A DNA stretch of 64,000 nucleotides from contig NZ_LTAX01000005.1 of the NCBI RefSeq assembly GCF_001639745.1, positions 62,001-126,000 of the forward strand, written 5' to 3'. Of the stretch, positions 35,040-43,415 are shown one piece after another; position 1 is the first letter of the stretch, and the number at the start of each line of letters is the position of its first letter. Source of the DNA: Marinomonas gallaica. GTDB lineage: Bacteria > Pseudomonadota > Gammaproteobacteria > Pseudomonadales > Marinomonadaceae. Below the pieces are notes generated by a model. The model was not told the origin of the DNA. It searched no databases and worked only from the letters and a program-made list of their open reading frames with translations. A program made the translations under genes and the position numbers.

Positions 35040-35519
35040 ATGTTGATACGTAACCTAACCTTTGCTGTATTGCCTTTTTTATTAACGGCGTGTACGACAA
35101 TGTCTGAGCCAACGAGTGACGTGCAGACGCAACAACACATTGCATCGAGCGCTGTCGCGCAACCAAAAACGGCCGAGCAAAAGGATATGTCACTGATTGC
35201 AGACATCAAACAAAGCCAGCAACAAGCCAAGCAAAAGCAATCGAAAGTAGAGCAAGAAGCGCACTCTCGTCAGGCACGATTCGAACACAACCTAAAACAG
35301 CCAAAACCGGTCGGTGCGCAAGTATGCACATGGCAAAATAGCATTGGTCATGTCGCAGCGGTGGAAAAAGATCGCATCCAAATCAACGTTCATGGACGCG
35401 CGCCGTCAACCACCTATGGCGCCTTCTTTGGCGCCAACCCTACAAACCAAGACATTGAAAAACAAGAAGCAACGGTCTGGACCGACGGAGAAGATTGGGC
35501 GGTGTGTGGCGGTAAGTAA
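35040..35519 (+). CDS. lipoprotein of unknown function
   Basis: 159 residues from ATG 35040. Lipoprotein signal LPFLLTACTT (Cys at about residue 18) is clear. It is followed by a Gln/Lys-rich, probably coiled region (residues 50-95: QSQQQAKQKQSKVEQEA) and a C-terminal domain with two cysteines (VCTWQNS, AVCGGK) that could form a disulfide. ATG 35040 has AAAGGA with a 6-bp spacer; ATG 35034 is too close to it. I recognise no family. Confidence 0.8.
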   Translation: MLIRNLTFAVLPFLLTACTTMSEPTSDVQTQQHIASSAVAQPKTAEQKDMSLIADIKQSQQQAKQKQSKVEQEAHSRQARFEHNLKQPKPVGAQVCTWQNSIGHVAAVEKDRIQINVHGRAPSTTYGAFFGANPTNQDIEKQEATVWTDGEDWAVCGGK

Positions 35520-35559
35520 GACTTGGGGCTTACATATAAATCAAAGAAAGCATGAACGG

Positions 35560-36534
35560 CTAGCTTGATAACCGATTGACAAACAACACGACTTTAAAGC
35601 TTGGCTTGCCCCAAACACTGAAGCCACTCGATAAGTCTAAATTACCTGAAAGCCTTTCATGCAGCTCTTCGCTGACCCCCGCGTAGTCAGACAAGGTGAA
35701 GCTCTCTGGTGCCCAGATATGCAGTAAGACTTGGGTGTTGGTTTGCATGCTTTGAACATGAGGCGTCCCTTGAAGTAAAGGAAAGTCGGTTAGCTTCTCC
35801 AAAATACCGTCATAGCTGTCTGCCTCAATGACTGCGCCATGGCCCATGCCTTGACCTGCCAAGGCTGACAAAAAATGAGCGAAGTCAATCCGCGCCACCG
35901 CTTCACTGTCGATCATCGCCAATAGGCCCGATATCAGTTCATTGATGTAATGATTGGCGGCATCGAGGGCATCATTCAGTTTGACGTTATCGCCTAACGC
36001 CTGTTGTAACTTGGCATTCTCCAACACAAAGGTCGTGCCTGCGGATTTGCGGCAGCGCTCAATTAAGGCATCCGCCAAGATAATGCGGCGCCGACCTTCA
36101 AAAGCAAAAGGCCTTACCACAAACGCGATGGTTAGAACTTGTTGCTGCTCGCAAATTTCTAACAACACAGGCGTGGCGCCAGTGCCTGTTCCTCCACCGC
36201 CACCACTAACGGTGATCACCAAATCGAACCCAGCAATCATATCTTGCAACGCTTCGGTCGATTCACGGGCAGACTGTTCCCCAACATGAGGCATAGAGCC
36301 TGCACCAAGCCCCCTTGTCAGAACCTCACCAATCGGCACCTGCACGGGCGCTTTGGTTAAACTCAGTTCTCGTTGATCCGTGTTAACCGCAGCCAGTGTC
36401 ACCTTGTCCAAAATAGCCGTTTGCACCATGACCTCCACGGCACTGCAGCCACAGCCTCCAACGCCTACCAAAAGGATTTTCGGAGCCTGTTGTTCGGCAA
36501 GATCAAAGACCACCTCAGCACTATTAACATTCAT
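35560..36534 (-). CDS. FtsZ-like tubulin-superfamily GTPase with altered T7 loop
   Basis: 324 residues, shorter than FtsZ (~380) because there is no C-terminal linker or conserved tail peptide. The tubulin signature loop is intact (VSGGGGGTGTGATP, residues 109-122) and the N-terminal VGVGGCGCSAVE matches the FtsZ T1 loop. In the T7 loop, however, the FtsZ motif N-x-D-x-x-D reads RIDFAH (215-220): Asn to Arg and the catalytic second Asp to His, so stimulation of GTP hydrolysis in a neighbouring subunit is likely lost or changed. This is not the cell-division ftsZ, since no dcw cluster genes are near. It starts 2 bp after the stop of the PcfJ-like gene, with that gene's end supplying the RBS. 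Proteobacteria-limited FtsZ-like families without cell-division roles have been described. Confidence 0.85.
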   Translation of the reverse strand: MNVNSAEVVFDLAEQQAPKILLVGVGGCGCSAVEVMVQTAILDKVTLAAVNTDQRELSLTKAPVQVPIGEVLTRGLGAGSMPHVGEQSARESTEALQDMIAGFDLVITVSGGGGGTGTGATPVLLEICEQQQVLTIAFVVRPFAFEGRRRIILADALIERCRKSAGTTFVLENAKLQQALGDNVKLNDALDAANHYINELISGLLAMIDSEAVARIDFAHFLSALAGQGMGHGAVIEADSYDGILEKLTDFPLLQGTPHVQSMQTNTQVLLHIWAPESFTLSDYAGVSEELHERLSGNLDLSSGFSVWGKPSFKVVLFVNRLSS

Positions 36535-36536
36535 AG

Positions 36537-38168
36537 TCACTCTCCTTGTTCCAGCAACGTCCAGCCTTGTTCCGCTTCACTCATTGCAAGCCACCAGTCC
36601 AACAGGTCATCATCACCTTGACGGCGAGTACCATCGCGACGAACAACATTAACCACTTCCCAGCGATTGCCATTCAGACGCTCATTATCCAAACACTCAA
36701 ACTCAATCACGCGTTCTTTACCGGGGTCGTCCACACGAAACACATAGCGTTCACCATTGTGGATCTGCTCAATGGTGCTTTGAATATGATCGTTCATATA
36801 ACGCTGCTCTATACGAAACATCTGCTCGGTTTCAATCGCGGTTAATGGTGACTCCGTAACGAACGGAGGCATAGGGAAAAATACATCATTAGGCCTTCCC
36901 ATCAGAGCACGGCGACGCTTTTGATAAGCCGCCATAGAACCTTCATACTGATCAAACCAAGCTTGTATGCTCTTTAGCGTATCCGCAGAAGGCGCGCTAT
37001 TATTTTTGCCTTTGATCTGGCCCAGACTCCATGTGCCATCCGTGCAGGTTAGCTCTATTGTGGCTCGCTCTTCACCCATGTATCGGTAGATATAGCTTTC
37101 TCCCTGCTCGATCGCTTGGCGATAACTCGATACACAGTGCTTCATACGTTGCCCCTCCTTACATAAGGCAAGAAACGTGCGAATAGGCTTAATGGTCTGG
37201 GTTTCCTCTAACGGCGGTTTTGGGAACACACCCCACAACCCATCTTCTTGGGGCAACACCTTATTTAACCGTTTTGTCCATTTATCATGACGCTTCTTAA
37301 GACCGTCAAACGAGCGCACGCGATCAAAGTGGCTGTAAGCAGGAATGCCTAACGCTTTGCCAATACGCTGAACATCTCCAGCTACTTGCTTCACTTCCCA
37401 CAGCCAACTGCGAACGTCTTTGCCTGAAAGCGGTTTCACTCTCTCCAAGTCACCTTGCCACTGACGCACATCGATCGGTAAATCGATGAGCGTCATAATT
37501 TGCAAAAAGGATACACTCGCTTGTTCAAAGCCATTTAGATAAGCGGCTTGTTGCGGATCGCGCAGCCATTTTTGTAGACGCTGCCATTCATGCACATCCC
37601 CCACACTTGCGCGCACTTTGCGTAGCCACTTGAGCATCCATTTCTCTCGATGCCCAGAGACCAGCTCTAACAAATCTAAACGAGGACGTGTTAACCAATG
37701 CTCGATATCCTCCTTTGGTAGCTGTGCTTGCTGTGCGCACCCCAAGAACAGCCAAGCTAAATTAAAGTCTGACTCACACAGTTGTTTAAACGCATTAGAT
37801 TGAAGGCACATATTGAGCATAGAAATCTGTAAATGCCGAACCGACAGTGCTATCTTTTTTACGTCTTCTGGTAAGAAGCGCATGACTTCTTCCAAGATCG
37901 GGCACGTTTGTGCCCAAGTCAGCAATGGCAAACCTGCGTCCTGATCGATCTCCTGCCAGCGGTCGTCATTAAGCTGACTGCGCTTAATGACGATACCTTC
38001 GTGAATCAGTAGATAGGGTTGAATCAGTAGCCTCTCTTTGATTGGGTAGGTAATCTCCCAACTCAGTGCTGAGCTCTCTAAGTAGAATGCCCCATCGTGA
38101 GCCTGCAAAGCGACGAGCTCCGCTAAGCGCTTGTCACGGGCTGCTATGTGTTCGCGTAAGATCGCCAT
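36537..38168 (-). CDS. PcfJ-domain protein
   Basis: 543 residues. The C-terminal half holds a PcfJ-like block: RMKHCVSSYRQAIEQGESYIYR, ERATIEL and SLGQIKGKNNSAP (within residues ~345-405). PcfJ-like domains were named from conjugative plasmids and are found in phage and mobile-element neighbourhoods; their biochemistry is unknown. The N-terminal 300 residues are helical and Trp/Leu-rich, unrecognised. The gene lies 11 bp after the upstream unknown gene and its stop is 2 bp from the FtsZ-like start, so the three form one operon. RBS AGGGAGAA before ATG 38168. Confidence 0.75.
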   Translation of the reverse strand: MAILREHIAARDKRLAELVALQAHDGAFYLESSALSWEITYPIKERLLIQPYLLIHEGIVIKRSQLNDDRWQEIDQDAGLPLLTWAQTCPILEEVMRFLPEDVKKIALSVRHLQISMLNMCLQSNAFKQLCESDFNLAWLFLGCAQQAQLPKEDIEHWLTRPRLDLLELVSGHREKWMLKWLRKVRASVGDVHEWQRLQKWLRDPQQAAYLNGFEQASVSFLQIMTLIDLPIDVRQWQGDLERVKPLSGKDVRSWLWEVKQVAGDVQRIGKALGIPAYSHFDRVRSFDGLKKRHDKWTKRLNKVLPQEDGLWGVFPKPPLEETQTIKPIRTFLALCKEGQRMKHCVSSYRQAIEQGESYIYRYMGEERATIELTCTDGTWSLGQIKGKNNSAPSADTLKSIQAWFDQYEGSMAAYQKRRRALMGRPNDVFFPMPPFVTESPLTAIETEQMFRIEQRYMNDHIQSTIEQIHNGERYVFRVDDPGKERVIEFECLDNERLNGNRWEVVNVVRRDGTRRQGDDDLLDWWLAMSEAEQGWTLLEQGE

Positions 38169-38179
38169 AGCCGTTCTCC

Positions 38180-39046
38180 CTACTTCTTCGACTTACGTGA
38201 TCTATTACGGTTGATCTTGCGGGGCACCCACTCCTCAGACGATCGTGGCACAGCCTTTAGCGGCGCTTTCTTCTCGCCTAGTTTATCGTGCAGTTCAAAC
38301 GTAATCGATTTAACGCTGAGACAATCCGAGCGATGACCAACAACCTTAGCCAGCATGTGTTCTAATATCTCATAAAGCTCGGCTTGTGCGTGCTGTTCAT
38401 CACCGTACGCCACCATGGTGTGATCACCATCTTTCAAGATGTTCTTACGAGAAAGTTTCACCTTGCCATCTTTCTCATAGAAACAACCAAAGCTACCACC
38501 GTACTCGACACTTTCGTCGTTGTCCCACAGGAACCACTTCTGCTGTTGATCTGGATACCAGATTTGGCTGCACTCCACATGAAACCAAGGCTCTACCTTC
38601 GAGGTACCTTCTCGCCAAGTACGCACATCGACCGCACGTAGGAATCCCGTCTCTTGGATTAAATCCTCCATTGCAAAGTGCTCTTCAAAGTCTTCAGCCA
38701 CTTCTTCAAAGTCGATCCACTCTTCAAGGTCCTCCACCGAAGCAATGTAGATCGGATCTGTTGCGAAGGAATCCAAGACACGCTGACGCGATACCCAAAA
38801 AGTCGCCGCCAAGTTAGCGTCGTCATAGACTCGTTCTTCCAAAGCATCGATTATGGCTTTTTTAAGGCGCTGTGCCGCACTGCCCATTAAATAATTGGCG
38901 TGATCATTGCGCTCATCAAAGGTGTACAAATCAAACTCATACACATACTTCACACGGGGAATATAGAAATCCGGCTCAATCTTATCCATATTGTGAATTG
39001 GGTTTGAATCCGGGAAAAAGCGTAAATTTCGAGAATGAATAATCAT
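38180..39046 (-). CDS. protein of unknown function, first gene of the FtsZ-like/PcfJ operon
   Basis: 288 residues, no family recognised. The middle is strongly acidic and probably helical (DLEEWIDFEEVAEDFEEHF), then an aromatic-rich region (EPWFHVECSQIWYP, KWFLWDNDESVEYGGSFGCF) and a very basic tail (RKINRNRSRKSKK). The acidic core with a basic C-terminus suggests binding to a nucleic acid or a membrane surface (inference). No signal peptide or membrane helix. Upstream of it lies a 266-bp gap with the operon promoter. Confidence 0.65.
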   Translation of the reverse strand: MIIHSRNLRFFPDSNPIHNMDKIEPDFYIPRVKYVYEFDLYTFDERNDHANYLMGSAAQRLKKAIIDALEERVYDDANLAATFWVSRQRVLDSFATDPIYIASVEDLEEWIDFEEVAEDFEEHFAMEDLIQETGFLRAVDVRTWREGTSKVEPWFHVECSQIWYPDQQQKWFLWDNDESVEYGGSFGCFYEKDGKVKLSRKNILKDGDHTMVAYGDEQHAQAELYEILEHMLAKVVGHRSDCLSVKSITFELHDKLGEKKAPLKAVPRSSEEWVPRKINRNRSRKSKK

Positions 39047-39312
39047 AGAAAGTGTCCTTATGTCTGTCGTTCAACAAGGACTACTTTAACAGTGCAGAGC
39101 GACAAAACATGTCGCCATAACCAATTGATTTTAAAGGAAAAAAGTTTAACTAAAACCGTAACCAAAACATACCGCCTAACTCAATAAACATCAACTAAAA
39201 ACGGCACCATTTTTGACGCTATAACTTAGCCAGGCGAGGCTGTAAATACCTAAAATCCACCCTCAAACTAGAGGTTTAGCGCATAAAATTCGGACAGTGG
39301 AAGGGTTATAAA

Positions 39313-39573
39313 ATGTGCTCAAGGGACTTAGTGGCAACACAGCTGCAAGCAAAGAGAATCTATATGCCCAATATCGGAATATTTTGGTGTTTCAACGGAA
39401 ACGTCATTGGCCGTAGCCGACCTTTTCAGGAAGGAGAATGCAGCCTACCAGGCCTGTGGGATACACCAGATAATCATATCGACCTATGGGAACACGCCCC
39501 CGATAGCATCCAACTGCCGAATGAACTGAGGCAGTTGGAATATCAGTCCATACCCAAAGGGAGAGTCCTATAA
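39313..39573 (+). CDS. small conserved-type protein, possibly frameshifted at its C-terminus
   Basis: 86 codons from ATG 39313, which has a strong SD (GGAAGGG, 7-bp spacer). A second start at 39364 (MPNIGIFW) fits the conserved core better. I have the impression of a family of short proteins with G-I-F-W, an L-W-D-x-x-D-x-H-I-D-x-W-E middle and P-R-G-R-V-L-Y near the end; the sequence here ends KGRVL-stop at 39571. The +1 frame resumes with YKTKE and ends at 39626-39628, so one missing base may have truncated it. Function unknown. Confidence 0.5.
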   Translation: MCSRDLVATQLQAKRIYMPNIGIFWCFNGNVIGRSRPFQEGECSLPGLWDTPDNHIDLWEHAPDSIQLPNELRQLEYQSIPKGRVL

Positions 39574-39746
39574 AACAAAAGAAGCAGAACAGCCGAATCA
39601 CTCGAAAGTACTGGTAAGCGGCGTATGAATAGCTTGGTGTACCCCTGATGCCGAACCTAAAAAGGCATATCTTAACTAGGGCTAATAAAAACCAATAAAA
39701 TTATAACTCTCCATAAAACTCTTAGTTTTTTCAGTAGCCACAATAA

Positions 39747-42131
39747 TCATGACACTATGGATAAAAACTCGCCAATAACCATTAACTCTTCTGAGTCGTC
39801 TGCGAGCTCAATATTTGAGTACCCAAATGACAACGTATCTGGCTTAAGAATTACTTTAATGTTCACTTGCTCATCATTATCAAAGCTCTTTAAGCTTTGA
39901 TAGACCTTTATGGTAAAACTACCACCATGATCTGGATCTTCGATACTTCGATGTTGAACTAAAACTACTTTACCGTTTCTCGATCCACCGGGGTTTGACT
40001 TGAACAAACACCACGATCCACTAGGAATTCTACGATTCATGGACTCACCGATTACTTGAACAATAAACATACCTTCACTTGCACGAATATAATCAGGAAG
40101 CTCCACCCAATCGCTACTATCCGCTATCTGTGCATCACTGAATCCACCTGCAGCTGCTTGGATATCAAATACTGGAACGTGTGTCACATAAGGGTTTGCC
40201 TCATCAAAAGCAACAATATTTAATGCAAGTCCATCAAACGGTGAAGCCATATTGTTTATCTCTCGCTCGGTTGAGCAAATTGCGCTGGCTTTAAAATAGT
40301 CTAAGGTTTCTTTATCAGTAGAGTATATAAAGCAGCCTTTTTGGCCGCGCGTCATTAAGGTTCTATATGTATTCTTTATGATTTCATCAGTCAGGCTTTT
40401 TGCAAGCTCTTTGTCTTTCTTAAGCATTGTTTTAAAACCTCTAATTGATCGATCATTAGACGATCGGTTCCTTGCATCAGTGACTACGAAGCCATCTCGA
40501 ATAACGAAATCATCCCCTAAAATCACCCCAACGTAATCAAGCTCTAACCCCTGACAAGTATGTATACAACCAACCTGATCAACCGATTTTTCAGCAATTA
40601 ACCAAAGGCTTCCATCGTCCGTTAAATTCCATTGTGCTTCGAAGTTAAACTCAGGAATTACTATGTCCATTGCAGACTTATCTTTCTTACTCTTCCAGTC
40701 CCAGCAATACCCTGCAACCATTCGCGCTTTGTTAGACAACCTATTCTTCTCTAAAATTGCTGTACGCATAGCAGTTGGGTCATCGAATACACGAACTTCA
40801 TAGTCGATATCATCGAGTGTGGTGTTCGCTGTTTGACGTACTTGAAGGACGTTATCGACCCACGAAAGATAGCCATCAGAACCGTTACATCGAAACTGAG
40901 AGCTCAAATTCAACTCTGTCACGTTTGATGAAAGCATATCCGCCCATGATCGAATAGAATCATTGGTACCGATATCTTGAAGTGTTACTCGCTGATATTC
41001 ATCGATGAAGAAAATGGACAGTCTCGATCCCGAAATGATCTCTTTAATTTGATTTTCGCCAAGATTTCCATATAAACCAGACTTTAAATTAAGACGGTGA
41101 GCCTCGTCGACAATAAGCGCATCAAATTGATCTTTCTCTACTTCAATATAAGAACCAGAACCTTTAAACATTTGGTCGATGTGCGTCTTTTTTTTAGTAC
41201 CAGTCAACTTCTTTTTAAAAACTTCTCGAGGCGCTGCGTTTTTGGAAACATATTGCACTAGCATTTCACGATTTGTCATTTCTACAAGTAAGTTAATCGC
41301 AACAACAGATTTTCCTGTTCCTGGTCCACCGTTAACTATTAGTGTTTGCTTTTTGCCAGATTTAGCCTTATGAGCCAAATCAAGCGCAGTTTCATAGACT
41401 AGCTTTTGATCATCAATCATCAAAAATTCAGGGTTACCCTTAAGCATTGAAGCTAATGCATCCGCAAGGTTTTTAGAGGGCTTTATTACACCATGCTCTA
41501 TACGGTACAAAATGTTGTCACTGTCGCCGTAACGGACATACTTTTTTAGAAAGCTAGCCAAACGTATGGCATCTTGTTTAATAAATACTGGCGCCTTATT
41601 GGTGTGTGCCTCATAAAATGGATCGTTGATTACATGACCAAAATCCATGTTATGAAGGTATGCACAAGGCTGTAATAGAATGGATTCTTTACGAACGGTT
41701 TCATTGTAATCTTGAATCAACGCACCATACGACCATGCTTGATAGGAAGGATGATTTGTTTCTTTCATCCCGTGCTGAAAACGGGTTTTGACGATGGCAT
41801 CTTTATTTGTCTTCTCAACATTTTGCCATTGCTTTAGCTCTATTAGGACTGCCGTATCTCGTCGATCCTTGTCCTTCCCTGTAAGAATGAAATCTACTCG
41901 TCGATTGGTCATTGGTAAATTATACTCAATTGCGACACCAGCAGATGCAGGAATATCCTCGTCCCATAAGACTTGAGACATATATTGAAGCGAGTTCTCC
42001 CAAGAAATTTTTTCATTTCTAGGGGAATTACGGTTTAATCTTCGAAAAACCTCAGTCTCTACTTTGTCAGCAATTACGTTCGATCTGACGTCAGCTAAAA
42101 ATTCGCGCTTAGTTCCCGAATATACAATCAT
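39747..42131 (-). CDS. PD-(D/E)XK nuclease - DUF2075 helicase - S24 (LexA-like) peptidase fusion
   Basis: 794 residues in three parts. (1) Residues ~1-200: PD-(D/E)XK nuclease core, Asp80 (RRVDFIL) and Glu98-x-Lys100 (VLIELKQW). (2) ~230-640: DUF2075 (Schlafen-related) superfamily 1-type helicase with Walker A GGPGTGKS (268-275), Walker B LIVDEAH, and later FFIDEYQR and HTCQGLELDYVGV motifs. (3) ~655-794: S24/LexA-like domain with an Ala661-Gly662 pair (QAAAGGFSD), Ser697 in VIGESMNRR and Lys742 in FTIKVYQ; spacing Ala-Gly to Ser is 36, close to LexA (35). Self-cleavage would release or inactivate the nuclease-helicase (inference). ATG 42131 is preferred; the frame is open 16 codons further to 42179. 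It sits in a cluster of nucleases, a methyltransferase and a WYL regulator, so a phage-defence role is likely. Confidence 0.82.
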   Translation of the reverse strand: MIVYSGTKREFLADVRSNVIADKVETEVFRRLNRNSPRNEKISWENSLQYMSQVLWDEDIPASAGVAIEYNLPMTNRRVDFILTGKDKDRRDTAVLIELKQWQNVEKTNKDAIVKTRFQHGMKETNHPSYQAWSYGALIQDYNETVRKESILLQPCAYLHNMDFGHVINDPFYEAHTNKAPVFIKQDAIRLASFLKKYVRYGDSDNILYRIEHGVIKPSKNLADALASMLKGNPEFLMIDDQKLVYETALDLAHKAKSGKKQTLIVNGGPGTGKSVVAINLLVEMTNREMLVQYVSKNAAPREVFKKKLTGTKKKTHIDQMFKGSGSYIEVEKDQFDALIVDEAHRLNLKSGLYGNLGENQIKEIISGSRLSIFFIDEYQRVTLQDIGTNDSIRSWADMLSSNVTELNLSSQFRCNGSDGYLSWVDNVLQVRQTANTTLDDIDYEVRVFDDPTAMRTAILEKNRLSNKARMVAGYCWDWKSKKDKSAMDIVIPEFNFEAQWNLTDDGSLWLIAEKSVDQVGCIHTCQGLELDYVGVILGDDFVIRDGFVVTDARNRSSNDRSIRGFKTMLKKDKELAKSLTDEIIKNTYRTLMTRGQKGCFIYSTDKETLDYFKASAICSTEREINNMASPFDGLALNIVAFDEANPYVTHVPVFDIQAAAGGFSDAQIADSSDWVELPDYIRASEGMFIVQVIGESMNRRIPSGSWCLFKSNPGGSRNGKVVLVQHRSIEDPDHGGSFTIKVYQSLKSFDNDEQVNIKVILKPDTLSFGYSNIELADDSEELMVIGEFLSIVS

Positions 42132-42403
42132 TCGTAATCTTATCCATGTACTGATAGTTGCACTATTTTGATACCTCAAAGCTAATATGAGCTTGGAGCC
42201 AGTTTCTCAGCCCCCCCACTACTACGGACGATGTAGAGTACAGTTAGAGGTTATTGATTGAAGAAATAGCACTCCAACTATATTATCTTTATCAGTTCCT
42301 CGTATGCTTAGATTTCAGCAATTACCGACACACTTAGTAAAGTAGAAAGGGGCCAAGTGGCCTATATGCTTTTGGTTCTAACACAATCCGCTAAGGTGCT
42401 CAG

Positions 42404-42723
42404 ATGAACACCCCATTTAAGCAAATTATTCTATGTGAACGATACCAGATTGAAGGCTTAAAGAAACTAGGATTTTCCGCTCGAAAGATCGCTGACAAGA
42501 AGCTGCAGCCAAGCTCATTCCAAACCAAGTATATATTGACTAACGGCCAGCACACTTTGATGCGAAAGAAAGGATTGGACACTGGGAAGGAGATACAGTC
42601 TATGGTCAGGGTGCCATCTGGTTACAGTCACAGAGCGTGTTTCAGAGACACTGCTCATGCGCCAAGCGAAGAATAAGACAAAGAAAGCGGTATATCAGGG
42701 GATCAAACGAGTGTTCAAACCCG
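42404..42723 (+). pseudogene. IS30-family transposase relic
   Basis: Fragments of one IS30 transposase in three frames. 42404-~42500: N-terminal HTH (MNTPFKQIILCERYQIEGLK, FSARKIADK). From ~42562: RIGHWEGDTVYGQGA, the first catalytic Asp region of IS30 DDE enzymes. Then, after a one-base shift near 42613, LVTVTERVS and TLLMRQAKNKTKKAVYQGIK to ~42723. The linker between the HTH and the DDE core, and the remaining DDE residues, are missing. No terminal inverted repeats were seen. It lies between two defence-type genes and marks past element activity. Confidence 0.82.
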
Positions 42724-42738
42724 CATGTCTTTTTTCAC

Positions 42739-43365
42739 TCAATATAGTTCGCGTTTCTGTAAGCAAAATACCACTATAACCAAAGCTTCATCTTCCGGAA
42801 AGCCAACCGAGCCTGAGTCAAGAGTTTCAAAATAACAACTAACTATCATTTCTTGACCAAGATATTCTTGAATATTATCCATACGACTATCAATCAACTG
42901 GTCAATATTATTGGATCTAGGTCGATTTCTCAATCGACTAATTGCGGCAATATAACCAGTCTCTAGCCTTTTAGATTCATGTACTTCCATTGCTAGGGCT
43001 TTCAAACGCTTTGCCTCTTTAAGCAACTGGCGGTTGTTCAACGATCTTTTTACTTCAATAACGTGTCTCAGCTTTCTGCTTTTCTTGCTAGTAAGCACAA
43101 CATCAAACCGTCCGCTATCTCTTAATTCCGAAGAGCTCTGTACGTACTCCAGACCTAAGCTAGCGAGCGCTTCTTTTACTGGCATTTCCAGTCTATAACC
43201 AAGACTTGGAAACGCTTTGGCTAAACTATGCGCAATAAGAACATTCAAATAATACTCAGGCATTTTTCTTATATGGACGCCCGTGCTGTCATATGACTCT
43301 TCGGCAGCCGATACTATCGCGTCTATAATTTGCTTTTGGATATTTACTTTTGTTGCCCTAATCAA
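42739..43365 (-). CDS. PD-(D/E)XK-type nuclease-like protein of unknown family
   Basis: 208 residues. The motif GRFDVVL (Asp88) followed by HVIEVKRSL (Glu104-x-Lys106) is the D-Xn-E-x-K core of PD-(D/E)XK nucleases, with a helix-rich N-terminus (residues 1-65) and conserved-looking Arg/Lys patches. The remainder (RLRNRPRSNNIDQLIDSR) is unrecognised. It is separated from the HNH gene by 50 bp with the same direction, so it could be the last gene of that transcript. Start ATG 43365 has GGAGGT just upstream. Confidence 0.6.
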   Translation of the reverse strand: MIRATKVNIQKQIIDAIVSAAEESYDSTGVHIRKMPEYYLNVLIAHSLAKAFPSLGYRLEMPVKEALASLGLEYVQSSSELRDSGRFDVVLTSKKSRKLRHVIEVKRSLNNRQLLKEAKRLKALAMEVHESKRLETGYIAAISRLRNRPRSNNIDQLIDSRMDNIQEYLGQEMIVSCYFETLDSGSVGFPEDEALVIVVFCLQKRELY

Positions 43366-43415
43366 AATTACCTCCGTATAACATTCATTTACTAACCCTA
43401 TATCTAACTAAACAC

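Noticed and set aside
38386-38817. 143-codon plus-strand ORF
   Set aside because: Antisense to the first gene of the FtsZ-like/PcfJ operon; low-complexity His/Pro-rich translation and no family resemblance.
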